A stretch of 64,000 bases of DNA from Dyadobacter bucti (GTDB lineage: Bacteria; Bacteroidota; Bacteroidia; Cytophagales; Spirosomataceae). Of the stretch, positions 36,169-47,200 are shown in pieces (the first letter of the stretch is position 1; the number at the start of each line of letters is the position of its first letter). The stretch lies in NCBI RefSeq assembly GCF_005869225.1, contig NZ_SWFP01000015.1, forward strand, positions 54,787 through 118,786. Direction: 5' to 3'. The notes under the pieces were generated by a model. It saw only the letters and a list, made by a program, of their open reading frames with translations. It was not told the origin of the DNA and did no database searches. The position numbers and the translations under genes are program-made.

Positions 36169-36984
36169 TTAAACCGCTACATGGTTATCTCGCAGCGCAT
36201 CATTTAAAGAAGTTTTTAAATCAGTGCTTGGTTTTCTTTTTCCTATAATTAATGCACACGGAACGTGGTAAGTTCCGGCTGGGAACTCCTTTGGCAACGT
36301 TCCAGGGATCACAACAGAGTCCGCAGGTACAAATCCTTTGTATTCTACCGGCTTATCACCTGTAACATCGATGATTTTAGAACTTCCCGTAATGGTAACC
36401 CCGGCTCCTAATACCGCCCGTTTACCGATATGGGCACCCTCTACGACTATACAACGTGACCCGATAAAGGCGCCATCTTCTATGATAACCGGAGATGCCT
36501 GAACTGGCTCCAATACCCCTCCTATTCCAACGCCACCGCTGAGGTGTACATTTTTCCCTATTTGGGCACAGCTGCCTACTGTCGCCCATGTGTCAACCAT
36601 TGTGCCTTCATCTATATATGAGCCGATGTTAACATAGGATGGCATAAGGATAACCCCTTTTGAAATGTATGCACCATATCGGGCAACGGCAGGCGGCACA
36701 ACACGAACGCCCAGTTTATCATAACCTGTTTTGAGTTTCATTTTATCATGATACTCAAAAATCCCGACTTCGCTAACCTCCATTTGTTGTATGGGAAAGT
36801 AAAGAATGATCGCTTTTTTTAACGCTTCATTTACTAACCAGCTTCCGTCTTCCTGAGGCGAGGCAACGCGAAGTCTCCCTTTATCCACCTCTTCAATACT
36901 ATTCTTGATGAACTCAATAGCTGATTGTTCTTTTAATAATTCCCGGTTTGACCAGTAAGACTCGACTTGTTCTTCGAAACTCAT
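36169..36984 (-). CDS. dapD: 2,3,4,5-tetrahydropyridine-2,6-dicarboxylate N-succinyltransferase
   Basis: A 271-residue cytosolic enzyme of the succinylase branch of lysine and meso-diaminopimelate synthesis, which transfers succinyl from succinyl-CoA to tetrahydrodipicolinate. It is recognised by length and the left-handed beta-helix hexapeptide region: GAYISKGVILMPSYVNIG, EGTMVDTWATVGSCAQIG, HLSGGVGIGGVLEP, GAFIGSRCIVVEGAHIG. A monocistronic gene divergent from gap, with its own terminator. Confidence 0.95.
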   Translation of the reverse strand: MSFEEQVESYWSNRELLKEQSAIEFIKNSIEEVDKGRLRVASPQEDGSWLVNEALKKAIILYFPIQQMEVSEVGIFEYHDKMKLKTGYDKLGVRVVPPAVARYGAYISKGVILMPSYVNIGSYIDEGTMVDTWATVGSCAQIGKNVHLSGGVGIGGVLEPVQASPVIIEDGAFIGSRCIVVEGAHIGKRAVLGAGVTITGSSKIIDVTGDKPVEYKGFVPADSVVIPGTLPKEFPAGTYHVPCALIIGKRKPSTDLKTSLNDALRDNHVAV

Positions 36985-37396
36985 GTTGATTTATCAGATT
37001 AATATAAAGTATTTAACTTGCTTGTTATTAGGTAGTTAATAGGTAAACAGAAATATTGTTTTATTAAATTTATGAGCTGCAAACAAGACATCAAAATAAG
37101 CTTCATTATTGTTCGTGTTAATTATTATTTAAGCCTACACCGTTAGCAGGTGTTTCAAATATAACATTAATTACAATAAGTCGAGAATTAAAAACAAATA
37201 AATACACACAGATTACTACTCTTTTTAGTAAAAATCAATCTTGATAATACTAATTATGCTGGTAATTACTATTAAATTTACTAATTTTAATAGTTAAGGG
37301 TATTTGTGCTGATCTTTTTGACTTTTTCATCTGTATCCTTTAATAGGCCCCTTAATTTTATTAATATTGCGACTGAAATAACCAATCAAACAAGAT
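36985..37396. promoter_or_regulatory. divergent region between dapD and gap
   Basis: A 412-base AT-rich gap with promoters for both genes expected. TTTGACTTTTT and TATCCTTTAAT near 37317-37345 are possible gap promoter boxes, but the spacing is shorter than usual. No structured RNA was recognised. Confidence 0.3.
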
Positions 37397-38410
37397 ATGT
37401 CTAAAGTTAAAGTTGCAATCAATGGATTTGGTCGAATAGGTCGACTGGTTTACCGCCAGATTTACAATATGGAAGGTATAGATATTGTTGCCATCAATGA
37501 TCTTACCAGCCCGAAGGTACTGGCTCACTTACTAAAATATGACACCGCACAAGGCCGTTTCGACGCCGACGTTAAATCCACCGACAATTCCGTGGTGGTT
37601 AATGGCGAAAACATTGTAATATATGCTCAACGTGATCCAGCTCAAATCCCCTGGGGATCTCACGATGTAGACGTTGTGCTGGAATGCACAGGTTTCTTCA
37701 CAAGTCAGGAATCAGCAAGTGCACATATCAAAGCGGGTGCTAAGAAAGTTGTGATTTCTGCGCCGGCAACAGGTGATCTTAAGACTATCGTTTTCAATGT
37801 CAACCACGACATTCTTGACGGATCAGAAACGATCATCAGCGGAGCTTCCTGTACAACCAATTGCCTTGCTCCGATGGCACAGGTTTTAGAAGAGAAATTT
37901 GGCATCGTGAATGGTCTTATGACAACTATTCACGCCTATACCAACGATCAGAATACCCAGGATGCACCGCATCCAAAGGGCGATTTGAGAAGAGCCCGTG
38001 CAGCTGCGCAGAACATAGTTCCAAACAGTACAGGAGCCGCAAAAGCGATCGGTCTGGTACTTCCTTCACTGAAGGGTAAACTGGACGGATCTGCACAACG
38101 CGTTCCAACACTTACTGGTTCATTAACTGAATTGACGGTAATACTTGGCAAAGAAACCAGCGTAGAAGAAATCAATGCAGCAATGAAAGCTGCATCCAAC
38201 GAAAGCTACGGATATACTGAAGATGAAATTGTTAGCAGCGATATCATCGGAATCAGCTACGGCTCACTATTTGACGCAACTCAGACGAGAGTGCAGAAAG
38301 TTGGCGATACACAGCTTGTTAGAACTGTGAGCTGGTACGATAATGAAATGTCATACGTATCACAATTGGTACGTACTGTATACTACTTCGCCGGACTGCT
38401 GAGCAAGTAA
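37397..38410 (+). CDS. gap: glyceraldehyde-3-phosphate dehydrogenase (type I)
   Basis: A 337-residue glycolytic enzyme. The NAD-binding motif is INGFGRIGRLVYRQI at the N-terminus. The catalytic Cys is in SGASCTTNCLAP (about residue 152), with the His in TTIHAYTNDQ. The C-terminal region NEMSYVSQLVRTV is standard. Intact and monocistronic, followed by a terminator within 20 bases. Confidence 0.97.
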   Translation: MSKVKVAINGFGRIGRLVYRQIYNMEGIDIVAINDLTSPKVLAHLLKYDTAQGRFDADVKSTDNSVVVNGENIVIYAQRDPAQIPWGSHDVDVVLECTGFFTSQESASAHIKAGAKKVVISAPATGDLKTIVFNVNHDILDGSETIISGASCTTNCLAPMAQVLEEKFGIVNGLMTTIHAYTNDQNTQDAPHPKGDLRRARAAAQNIVPNSTGAAKAIGLVLPSLKGKLDGSAQRVPTLTGSLTELTVILGKETSVEEINAAMKAASNESYGYTEDEIVSSDIIGISYGSLFDATQTRVQKVGDTQLVRTVSWYDNEMSYVSQLVRTVYYFAGLLSK

Positions 38411-38429
38411 TCATTATAACTGGGTACAC

Positions 38430-38464
38430 AAAAGCCGCTTGTCCGATAAGGATAAGCGGCTTTT
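38430..38464. terminator. shared terminator between gap and trmB
   Basis: AAAAGCCGCTT (38430-38440) pairs with AAGCGGCTTTT (38454-38464), extended by GTCC/GGAT. T-runs occur in both directions. It directly adjoins the trmB stop codon, so it can end both convergent transcripts. Confidence 0.8.
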
Positions 38465-39124
38465 TTATAACGCTACCGCTTTAATGTATTTGATGCTGTA
38501 CCCTTTTGATGTGAAAATCTGTTCATAATGCGTTTTTACATCATGATGATCTGCAATCAGGTGAGAATCATACAGATCCTCGGTGTGTTCAACAATCTTA
38601 AAAAGACCCGACGCTTTGATTGTTTCCAACGAATAATCGTACAGAAAAGAACTGTCCGTTTTCAGGCAAAATTGCCCGCCTTTTTTCAGAAACTCTGAGT
38701 ACATTTTGAGAAAAAGCGGATTTGTTAGTCTCTTGTTCTCATCACGGTCCCTGACTTGCGGATCCGGATGTATCAGCCAGATTTCACTCAGTTCATTTTC
38801 ATCAAAAAACTCGCGGGCATATTGAATTCCTGCCCTCAGAAATGCAACATTCAACAGCTTGCTTTCCGACGCCACCAGGCTTCCCCTGGCAATACGATCT
38901 CCTTTAATGTCCATACCGATAAAATTCTTCTCGGGAAAAACCTTTCCAAGACCAATCGAGTACTCTCCTTTCCCGCAAGCGAGTTCCACAACAAGCGGAT
39001 TTTCATTTTTGAAGTAAAGGTTATTCCATTTGCCTTTAATTTCTGTGTAAAGCGGTTTTCCAGCTTCAATTACATTACTTGCTTCTGCACTAAACTGGTA
39101 ATGCGCCAATTTCCTTCTTCCCAT
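38465..39124 (-). CDS. trmB: tRNA (guanine-N7-)-methyltransferase
   Basis: A 219-residue SAM-dependent methyltransferase that makes m7G46 in tRNA. The SAM site is VVELACGKGEYSIGLG with FIGMDIKGDR. The family motif appears as IHPDPQVRDRDENKRLTN, a Bacteroidota form of the PDPWPKKRH segment. It follows folC by 19 bases on the same strand as the last gene of the run. Confidence 0.93.
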   Translation of the reverse strand: MGRRKLAHYQFSAEASNVIEAGKPLYTEIKGKWNNLYFKNENPLVVELACGKGEYSIGLGKVFPEKNFIGMDIKGDRIARGSLVASESKLLNVAFLRAGIQYAREFFDENELSEIWLIHPDPQVRDRDENKRLTNPLFLKMYSEFLKKGGQFCLKTDSSFLYDYSLETIKASGLFKIVEHTEDLYDSHLIADHHDVKTHYEQIFTSKGYSIKYIKAVAL

Positions 39125-39143
39125 TCTTTAATTAAACTGTGTA

Positions 39144-40445
39144 CTATAATTGATCAAGATCAGCAACAACAAATGTGCTGCCCCCCACGTAAATCGCATC
39201 CTTTTCTGATGAGTCTCTAATTGCTTCTTTTAAAGCGTCATTTACATTATCAAAGCATTCTCCAATTAATCCGTATTCAAGGGCCATAGTACGCAGTTCT
39301 GACGCCTTTAATGCTCTCATATTGGACGGTTGACAAAAATAATAGCTGGCCGTTTTGGGAAACAGTTTCAGAATACCGTTAATATCCTTGTCTGCCACGA
39401 ATCCAATCACAAAACTTTGCCGACCATGCGAGACACTCTGGAAATAAGAAATGGTTTCGCTCAATCCAGCCTTATTGTGAGCTGTGTCGCAATAAATATC
39501 TGGGTGGGAACCTATTTGCTGCCACCTCCCTTTTAAGCCAGTAAGCTGAACCACATTTCCCAAAGCCCCTGACACCGATTCTTCATTGATATTCCAATTC
39601 AAAGCTTTCAGAACCTTTACTGCTGTCATCACGCCGGCAAGATTCTTCATCTGATAAGAGCCGGTAAGGTCTAAACGCAAATCCGAAAAGATATATTCGC
39701 CGCTCTCTTTATCCTTTACCCTAACCGCTAATTTCCCGTCGCGCAGTCCAAATGATTCCACTTCAAACGAATCAGAAGCATATTGTAAACGTGTATTTTT
39801 CTGATTGGCTACCGAACAAAGCACATCGTTAATCTCACTATCCTGGTGTTCACTGACGACCACGGGCGTTTGGTCCTTTATTATTCCTGCTTTCTCGAAA
39901 GCAATTTTCGCCAGCGAATCTCCAAGGAACTGTGTATGATCCATACTGATATTTGTAATCAGAGACAGAATGGGATTGATCACATTAGTCGAGTCCAGGC
40001 GCCCACCCATTCCGGTTTCTATCACGGCCACGTCCACATTGCGTTCATGAAAGTACGAAAACGCCATCACAACAGTTACTTCAAAGAAAGAAGGATTTAA
40101 TCTATCAATGTTAGATAAATTATCACTAGTAAAATTTACAACAAATTCCTCGGAGATCATTTCTCCATTGATACGAATTCTTTCTCTAAAGTCCTTTAAA
40201 TGAGGCGATGTATATAATCCAACCCTATATCCGGCTTCCTGCAGGATCGCAGCCAGCATGTGGGATGTACTTCCCTTGCCATTGGTGCCTGCCACATGAA
40301 TCGTGGGATATGTATCTTGCGGATCCCCAAAGAATTTACAAAGTTCCCTGGTAGTATGAAGGCCCGGCTTGAAAGCACGGGCCCCTATATTTTGAAAAAC
40401 CGGTAGTCTGCTGTACAAGTAATCAATTGTTTCCTGATAATTCAT
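39144..40445 (-). CDS. folC: folylpolyglutamate synthase / dihydrofolate synthase
   Basis: A 433-residue Mur-ligase-family enzyme that adds glutamate to dihydropteroate and to folates. The ATP loop is HVAGTNGKGSTSHML, with GLYTSPHLKDFRERI, ETGMGGRLDSTNVI and DTAHNKAG as further family motifs. It is 5 bases downstream of the TonB-like gene and 19 bases before trmB, so the three are probably co-transcribed. Confidence 0.93.
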   Translation of the reverse strand: MNYQETIDYLYSRLPVFQNIGARAFKPGLHTTRELCKFFGDPQDTYPTIHVAGTNGKGSTSHMLAAILQEAGYRVGLYTSPHLKDFRERIRINGEMISEEFVVNFTSDNLSNIDRLNPSFFEVTVVMAFSYFHERNVDVAVIETGMGGRLDSTNVINPILSLITNISMDHTQFLGDSLAKIAFEKAGIIKDQTPVVVSEHQDSEINDVLCSVANQKNTRLQYASDSFEVESFGLRDGKLAVRVKDKESGEYIFSDLRLDLTGSYQMKNLAGVMTAVKVLKALNWNINEESVSGALGNVVQLTGLKGRWQQIGSHPDIYCDTAHNKAGLSETISYFQSVSHGRQSFVIGFVADKDINGILKLFPKTASYYFCQPSNMRALKASELRTMALEYGLIGECFDNVNDALKEAIRDSSEKDAIYVGGSTFVVADLDQL

Positions 40446-40450
40446 TACTA

Positions 40451-41377
40451 CTATCTTGACCGTATTTTAAACGTGATCGTCCCTATGGATTCGTCGGGAA
40501 CGTTGGAGGATTTCGGTACAAAAGTCAGGTCTCTCACTGCACTTTTGTACTTATTCACCACTGCATAGTCCGTCACAGTGGTGCTTTGCGTTACTATATT
40601 TTTGACGCGACCGTTTTTATCAACTGTAATCTTGAACGTAATATCGCCCGTAGCGTCTGAATTATCGTCTACAACAGGCCTTCTGGAAAAGCCCCAGCCA
40701 GAGAGGCTCAGGCCTACCGCAGTACCGCCTCCGCCGCCTTCTCCTTTATAGGTTTTTGCAAATAAACTTCCACTTTTGGATCCCTTATCGCCAACTCCAT
40801 CTGCATCGTCACCGTTGTTATTACCTCCCACACCACTTTGCGTACCAGAGGTTCCGTTACTTCCCGACTTGCTGCCGGACGATTTTGTAAACAACGCGTC
40901 TTTATTCACCGCTTTCTCAGGTGCAGGCTTCGTTACGGGAGCAGACGAACTTTCACTACCAGTTGATTTCTTAACATCTGTCTTTTCCGGTGCTTCTACC
41001 GGACTTTCAACTTTGGAAGCGATAACAGGCTTTTCGGCTACAACCTTCGTAGGTTTCGGAGATTCAACTTTTTGAGGTACGGGGGGCGTAGGTTTCGGAG
41101 TGGCTACTGACTTTACTTTCTTCACCTCATCTGCGTCTGCTCGCATATTTTGCGCTACCTTGCTATCATTTGGTTTGTTGAATGTTTGAACATCTCCTCT
41201 CCCGACCTTGCTCGTTCCGTAATTAACCTCCACAAAGAGCTCCATAGGCTCCACTTTGGGAATGGAACTGTTCAGGCGAATAAAAAAGAACAAGCCCAGC
41301 ATAGCAATCGTGATCCCAAAGGAAATGGCCCAGGAAACAGCGATTCGCTGACGATCTTCTGCTTGTAATACAATCAT
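40451..41377 (-). CDS. TonB-like energy transducer
   Basis: A 308-residue inner-membrane-anchored protein. It has a short cytoplasmic head, one membrane helix (about 13-34, AVSWAISFGITIAMLGLFFF), a long Pro/Lys/Ser-rich periplasmic stretch (about 80-175), a Gly/Asn-rich segment and a TonB C-terminal-type domain (GDITFKITVDKNGRVKNIV through FKIRSR). It would couple the proton-motive-force motor to outer-membrane transporters such as the barrel protein upstream. The motor genes exbB/exbD are not adjacent in the window. Confidence 0.78.
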   Translation of the reverse strand: MIVLQAEDRQRIAVSWAISFGITIAMLGLFFFIRLNSSIPKVEPMELFVEVNYGTSKVGRGDVQTFNKPNDSKVAQNMRADADEVKKVKSVATPKPTPPVPQKVESPKPTKVVAEKPVIASKVESPVEAPEKTDVKKSTGSESSSAPVTKPAPEKAVNKDALFTKSSGSKSGSNGTSGTQSGVGGNNNGDDADGVGDKGSKSGSLFAKTYKGEGGGGGTAVGLSLSGWGFSRRPVVDDNSDATGDITFKITVDKNGRVKNIVTQSTTVTDYAVVNKYKSAVRDLTFVPKSSNVPDESIGTITFKIRSR

Positions 41378-41438
41378 TGTTTTTAAGGGTTATTTTCTTT
41401 CGAAAACGTAAAAGTAAAAATTTTCGTATGTAACAAAA

Positions 41439-41463
41439 AGAGGAAGCATGTGCTGCTTCCTCT
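41439..41463 (-). terminator. terminator after the HU/SPOR gene
   Basis: A perfect 10-bp inverted repeat, AGAGGAAGCA / TGCTTCCTCT, with a 5-base loop, followed on the minus strand by TTTTTG. It sits between the HU/SPOR stop and the TonB-like gene, suggesting separate units or partial read-through. Confidence 0.75.
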
Positions 41464-41480
41464 GGATCAGGTAAGACTGA

Positions 41481-42548
41481 TTATTTCTTTTTAAACACCC
41501 ATCCTTGCTCTCCGATCACAGATTTCAGCTGGGATGAAGCAACGTAGGCATCTCTTTCGTTATCAAAACCCTTAACTGCGACTTTCACTTTACTGCTGTA
41601 CCGGTCACCTGGTAAAATCAAAGCCTCATCATAGCCTTTTTCTTTTAGCTGATTAAGAAGCACGTTAGCTTGCTTCGTACCCCTGAACGCACCAGCAACC
41701 AGGTAAAACTTAGCATCTGAGACAACCGGTGTTTGCTTTACCTCTTCAATAACCTCCGAAGCTTTCTCGCTATCTGCAACAGCAGGCGGAGTAACCATAG
41801 CATCAACAGTATCTTTCATACTATCCACTACAACTTCTTCCTTCACCTCAACTTCCTTTTCAGGAATTGCCGGTACTTCCACCTTCATCTCATTTTCTCC
41901 GGCTGAGCTATTAAAAAGCTCTGTAAATGGATTCAATGTGCTTTTTATATACGAGTTATGGGAATTAAAAAGGAAAAGGCTCAGACCGCATAATAAGCCT
42001 GCAATCGCAGCAGCAGAAGTCCAGCTGGTCCATTTGAATGCAATTCCCCGTTCCTCCTCGAATTCAAATACTTCAACAGTTTCACCTTTATCGATAGCTT
42101 CGATCGCAGGGATTGAAACAACTTTCGCGTCAAGTTTTCGGGCCTTTATTTTTTCAAAACCATACCAGTCATCTTTAAAGTACTTCTCCGTTTTGGGCTC
42201 AAAAACTAGTTTTCCCTCTATATTTTTTGAAAATTCACCAATGCCTACAATACTTGCATTACCGCTCACTTCAAGCGCCGATCGCAGATTATCCGTATAT
42301 TTTCTTACGTATTCCACTGCGTCTGTGTGGCTGATCTTTTCTTGCCTTGATATAAAATTAGCCAGTAATCCATCATCCAGTTTAAGATATTCATTGAAAG
42401 CCAGTTTCTTCACAGGTGGCGAAAAGGTTTCAGAACTGTTATCATAAATTGCCGGAACCTGGTGCGAAAGCAAAGCACCAAAGCCTGGAATGATCACGAA
42501 TTCGTAATCCCCAACCAATTTTCGAATAACATTTTCAACTGCGATCAT
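41481..42548 (-). CDS. HU-CCDC81-like plus SPOR domain membrane protein
   Basis: A 355-residue protein. The N-terminal 140 residues match the pair of HU-like domains (HU-CCDC81 bacterial type) found in Bacteroidota: ENVIRKLVGDYEFVIIPGFG, then GIGEFSKNIEGKLVFEP. A single membrane helix is near 185-200 (AAAIAGLLCGLSLFLF). An acidic Val/Glu-rich periplasmic linker follows, then a C-terminal SPOR domain (about 275-355, FYLVAGAFRGTKQANVLLNQ). SPOR domains bind denuded peptidoglycan at division sites, so it may link an HU-like cytoplasmic module with septal wall. Co-directional with the barrel gene (29 bases). Confidence 0.78.
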   Translation of the reverse strand: MIAVENVIRKLVGDYEFVIIPGFGALLSHQVPAIYDNSSETFSPPVKKLAFNEYLKLDDGLLANFISRQEKISHTDAVEYVRKYTDNLRSALEVSGNASIVGIGEFSKNIEGKLVFEPKTEKYFKDDWYGFEKIKARKLDAKVVSIPAIEAIDKGETVEVFEFEEERGIAFKWTSWTSAAAIAGLLCGLSLFLFNSHNSYIKSTLNPFTELFNSSAGENEMKVEVPAIPEKEVEVKEEVVVDSMKDTVDAMVTPPAVADSEKASEVIEEVKQTPVVSDAKFYLVAGAFRGTKQANVLLNQLKEKGYDEALILPGDRYSSKVKVAVKGFDNERDAYVASSQLKSVIGEQGWVFKKK

Positions 42549-42577
42549 GGAGCGTGTTTTGAGTTAACTCAGCGAAG

Positions 42578-44260
42578 TTAAAAAGAAAACGATAATCCTC
42601 CAATAAAGTTTAACCCCTGCTGTGGGTAGTACTGGTAGCGCTGGTATTTTTTACCGAGTACGTTGTTCAGGGTTACGAATGCGGAGAAGTTCCTGGTTAG
42701 CAGATAGTCTATCTTAAAATTCAGATCGGCAATTACGGGCAATTTTGTTACCACGCCGCTCTGAAAGTTTTTTGCTTTTATTCCTCTTTGCAGATAAAAA
42801 TCGGAAGTTATAAACAACTTTTTACTGATAGATAATGCATTAAACCAGTTCAATGTAAGATCAGGCCTGTGCCACGCCTCTTCAAGAACACCAACCGCGT
42901 AATCATAGAAGTTAACTTTGAGAGAGGTTTTGAAAAGCTCATTGAAACTATAACCGGCCTGACCTGAAATTGTCAGCACTTTGGTCTTCCCGGTATCGTA
43001 GAGAATAGAAAACTTAGAAGTATCGGCAAGCGAATTATTAAAATTATAGAAGTTTCGGTAAGTCGTATAAGATACTTTACCCTCGTAATTAAAGCCCTCG
43101 GTAGTTTCACCTTTAACTCCCCCACTCAGTTCCAGAGTTTTTTCGGTATTGGCAATCAACACATTAGGGCCAAGCCATTGGTTCTCACTCAGCATACTTT
43201 TCAATGTGTTCCGTACAATATCACCGTTCGCTCCGGCAAATACATGTAAACCGGCAAAAGGAGATACGTCAATATTCAATACAGGATATGCCTTGGTCTT
43301 GTTAATGTTTAGCTCACTATCAGTCTCATTTACAGCATTTAAACCCGCAGTAATTGAAAACATGTCGCTAACATACTTGAATGTAGGTTTAACACGAAAC
43401 AGGTTACGATGGTATGTCAGCCGGTCCACACGTTGAGAAACAAACGCGTCCGCATCGAGTAAAGCATAGAACGACTCAGAAATGGGCACTGATGCATTGA
43501 GTTTGGTACCCCAATCCAGCTCAGACGCATTATAACGGTCGCGGAGCGTGCTCAGACTTGTCCGGACCGCGTAATCCACAGCAACCGAGGCGTCCGTATT
43601 TTCAAAACCAAGGTTAAATCCAAATTGATTGATTGTCTGCCTGATACTATCGCGATTCACAATCGCCCCTTCCGGTTGCGGTTTATAACCATAGAAATAG
43701 TAGTTTTTACGGTCATAATCAACGCCTGCTTCCACTTTATACTTACTCTGAATATATTTTCCACCCAATTTGAAATTCGTTCCTGCATTGGCTGAATTTT
43801 TACCATCAACCGGTCCATTCGCAGCTGACAAATGTTTCAACTGTGTTGTGAAAACCAGGTCTTCTGCTGGCCTTGCTCCCACAAAAACATCGCCCAGGAA
43901 CCTTCCATAATTTCCTCCTCCGAGCTTGATATAATTATTGAGTACGTCAGGCTGATCCTGACGTTCCTTTTCATCCGACGAGACTCCGACGCTAGGGGTT
44001 AATTTCGGCGATGCAATGTCAATCTGCGGATCAATAATCTGATAATTCACCTTCTTCTGGCCTGTTTCTCCCTTAACAGGCTGCACTTTATCAAAAACAC
44101 GGTTCGCCGGGGCAAATTCAATGCTTTTTTCTTTAACTATCTCGTAAGTCTGACTCTCTATCTCGCCTCTTTGTGAAAAGGCAGATTGGCTGATAAAACC
44201 AAGCGTCAATAAAAATATGGAAGAGCGTATTGTATTTGAATTCGTCATGATTGAGAACAT
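42578..44260 (-). CDS. outer-membrane beta-barrel (TonB-receptor-like) protein
   Basis: A 560-residue protein with a signal peptide (SSIFLLTLGFISQSAFSQ). It is rich in alternating strands with aromatic girdles and ends in an aromatic residue (FIGGLSFSF), with the receptor-type end NNVLGKKYQRYQYYPQQGLN. No plug domain is evident, so it is a barrel related to TonB-dependent receptors but shorter. It lies between the large TPR gene (26 bases) and the HU/SPOR gene, and the three probably form one envelope unit. Confidence 0.7.
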   Translation of the reverse strand: MFSIMTNSNTIRSSIFLLTLGFISQSAFSQRGEIESQTYEIVKEKSIEFAPANRVFDKVQPVKGETGQKKVNYQIIDPQIDIASPKLTPSVGVSSDEKERQDQPDVLNNYIKLGGGNYGRFLGDVFVGARPAEDLVFTTQLKHLSAANGPVDGKNSANAGTNFKLGGKYIQSKYKVEAGVDYDRKNYYFYGYKPQPEGAIVNRDSIRQTINQFGFNLGFENTDASVAVDYAVRTSLSTLRDRYNASELDWGTKLNASVPISESFYALLDADAFVSQRVDRLTYHRNLFRVKPTFKYVSDMFSITAGLNAVNETDSELNINKTKAYPVLNIDVSPFAGLHVFAGANGDIVRNTLKSMLSENQWLGPNVLIANTEKTLELSGGVKGETTEGFNYEGKVSYTTYRNFYNFNNSLADTSKFSILYDTGKTKVLTISGQAGYSFNELFKTSLKVNFYDYAVGVLEEAWHRPDLTLNWFNALSISKKLFITSDFYLQRGIKAKNFQSGVVTKLPVIADLNFKIDYLLTRNFSAFVTLNNVLGKKYQRYQYYPQQGLNFIGGLSFSF

Positions 44261-44286
44261 TTTCAGTTAGCTTGTGTGGGTTATCA

Positions 44287-47200
44287 CTATTTTTTTTCGA
44301 TTTGGGTCAACTTCTCTTTCGCAAGTTCCACTGCCTCCTTATCATCCGAATTATCGATGATGGACGTCAGCGTGGCTTTCGCCTGACCCATTTCATTCAG
44401 ACCCACATAAACTTCGGCCAGAAGAATAAATGATCTCACACGCCAGTAATCATAACCTTCGAAGGCTTTACCCATTTCGATAATCGCTGTTTCGGCCTCC
44501 TTGTATTTTTTGTTTTTATAAAGGATCGTAGCCGCCCAGTAACTTGCTTCTGCTCCATACTCATCTTTGGATGTAGCTATAATCTTCTTAAACTCATCTG
44601 CTGCTTTGGTCAGATCACCACGATCGTAAGGAACCTTGCCAAGATAAAGCTGCGCTTTTCCAATGCTTCCAGGAACCACATTGCCCACATTGATCACCTC
44701 GCGCGCATAATACAAAGTGGAATCGTAGCTTTTCAACGTATAATAAGTGTCCATCAACCCCACCCAAGCCTGTGTCTGCTCCTTTTTACTTTCAGAGTTA
44801 CGAAGTAAAATCCTGAAATTGGTCACTGCATTGTTATAGTTCCCGCGCCCGATTTCGAGTTCCGCGGATCTTTGCGCCGCTGCTGCTACGAAAGTTGAGC
44901 GGTTTTCCTTCACCACCTTGCCAAAATACTGAAGTGCTTCATTCACTTTCCCTGTTTTATCATAAGACGAAGCGATAAAATAGTTGGCATCATACTGATG
45001 CTTGCTGGCAGGATAGCTACGCACAAACTCTTGCAGAGCTGAAATCGCATTTTCATATTTTTCAGCATAATAAAGGTTCCGGACATTGTCAAACTCGACT
45101 TCTTCCAGCTTTTCATTACCAGGATTGTTTTTCCTGACCACACCAAGTACCTGCGTAAATTCCTCCGGACGCCCCACAGCGGTATAACTTTCCTGAATTC
45201 CTTCCAATGCACTGCTTGCTGACGGAGATTCGGAATATTCCGTCAGGATTTTGCGGAAATCGACGATTGCCTGTTCGTAGACCTGAAGGTTATAATAAGA
45301 CTGCGCTCTCCGTAATAAAGCTGCCGGAATCAGATGGCTTTGCGGCTTTTCATTGATCATCCTCGTAAATCCTTTTACAGCCGCTGAATAGCTCTGGCTC
45401 TGAAAATCCATATCTGCTATTTGAAAATAAGCGTCGTCCAGATATCTCGAGTTCGCATATTGGCTGATCAGCAATTCAAACTGACGACGGGCCTCTGCCT
45501 CACGGCTCATGTATACATAAGCACGTGCCTTCTGGAACAAAGCGTAATCTTTATCAACCTTTCCCTTGGCTGCCACCTGCTCGTATGTTCTGATCGCCTC
45601 GGTATAATTCTTTGCAGCGAGGTAACAGTCAGCAAGGCGCGAGTGCGCATCCTCGATCATTTGGCTCTCTATGCCTTCTGTATTGCTTACAAATGTTTTG
45701 AAGTGCCCCAAAGCCTGGCTATACTTCTTTTGATTGTAATAGATATAACCCAGAGCATACTGACTTTTCCTGGCGTATATGCCGGCCTTCGGATTTTTAG
45801 ATATTTGATTATATAATGCTGCTGCCTCATCCACTCTTTTCAAGCCATAGGTAGACTCAGCCTTGTAATAGCTGGCCGAGTTGGAGATTTGCTCGTCAAT
45901 CGGAAATTTCAGTGACTTATCGAAAGAAACTATGGCAGCCTCAAATTTTTCCTGATTGAATTCCGCGACTCCCTGATTAAAAGTCAGACGCTGATAGGTG
46001 CCATTTATCTTAGCATTACGCTTGGAAAGGCCTTCAATGTATTTAATAGCGCCAGCGTTGTTACTCGCACCTGCATATCCCTCAGCAATTAACTCTGTTG
46101 CTTCCTCAGTATGTTTGCTCTGCGGATACTTGGCCATGAAATCGCTGAATTCCTTCACTGCCTCATTGTTATTACCCGACTCGAGCTGAACTTTTGCGTG
46201 GTTATAAGCGGCCTCCTCTTTTACGACGGTGTTGAAATCAAGTTTAGCCGCGTTATCAAAAGATGTTAAAGCATAACTTAAATTACTTGTCTTTAAATAG
46301 CTGATACCTAGTAAGTAAGATGAGTACTGCGAAATAGAATCTTTGCCCATCCCGAGAGGTTTTAGCGTCGTTATAACTCCGTCAAACTTACCAGTTCTAA
46401 ACAAAGCATGCCCATGATGAAGTGAAACCGCGGGAGGTACATTCCCAGGTTTCATACGCTTGTATCGTTCGTAAGAAGTAACAGCCTTTTCATAATCACC
46501 CTTTTCGTAATATACCTCGGCGACATACAAAGCAACGTCATCCAGTTTAGTATTTCCTCGTTGTTGCGCTAAAAGCTTCTCCCCGTACTGAACAAGCTCA
46601 TCATATTTTTTCAGCTGATACAGGGAGGAAATAATCCAGTTGGGCGCTTCATTTTTATAATATGGATGACTCTCTATTCTTTGAAAATCCTGATAAGCCT
46701 CCTGAAAGTTGTTTTTCTGATAGTTAATAATTCCTGCGTAAAAAGAAGCGTCCCCAGCATTGGCAAAAGAGGCATCAGTTTTGACCTGATTAAATAACGG
46801 CAAAGCTGCGTCGGGTTGCTTGGTATTATAAAAAGACATAGCCAGCTGGTACGTGCTTTCCGTCTTATTTATGCCGTTACCTGAATGCTGAACGGCTTTT
46901 TCCAAATAGGTAATGGCTTTTTCGTAAGACCCCTGCTCGTAATAGTATTTCCCGAGATCGCTGTATATCTGCTGCGCCTTCGGATGTTCTGCATGGTTTT
47001 TAACAAACCTGTCAACCTGTATTTCGGCCTCTGGATAATTCAGATAAAGACCCGTTACCGCAACATAATATTCCGCAGTAACCCTGTTATAGTCACTGGT
47101 ACTGAGTAATTTATGATCATTATTTAGAAATTCCCCGAATTCCTGCCTGGCTGCGACAAAATTAGATTTTTGATAATATTCTAAACCATTCCGAAAGTGG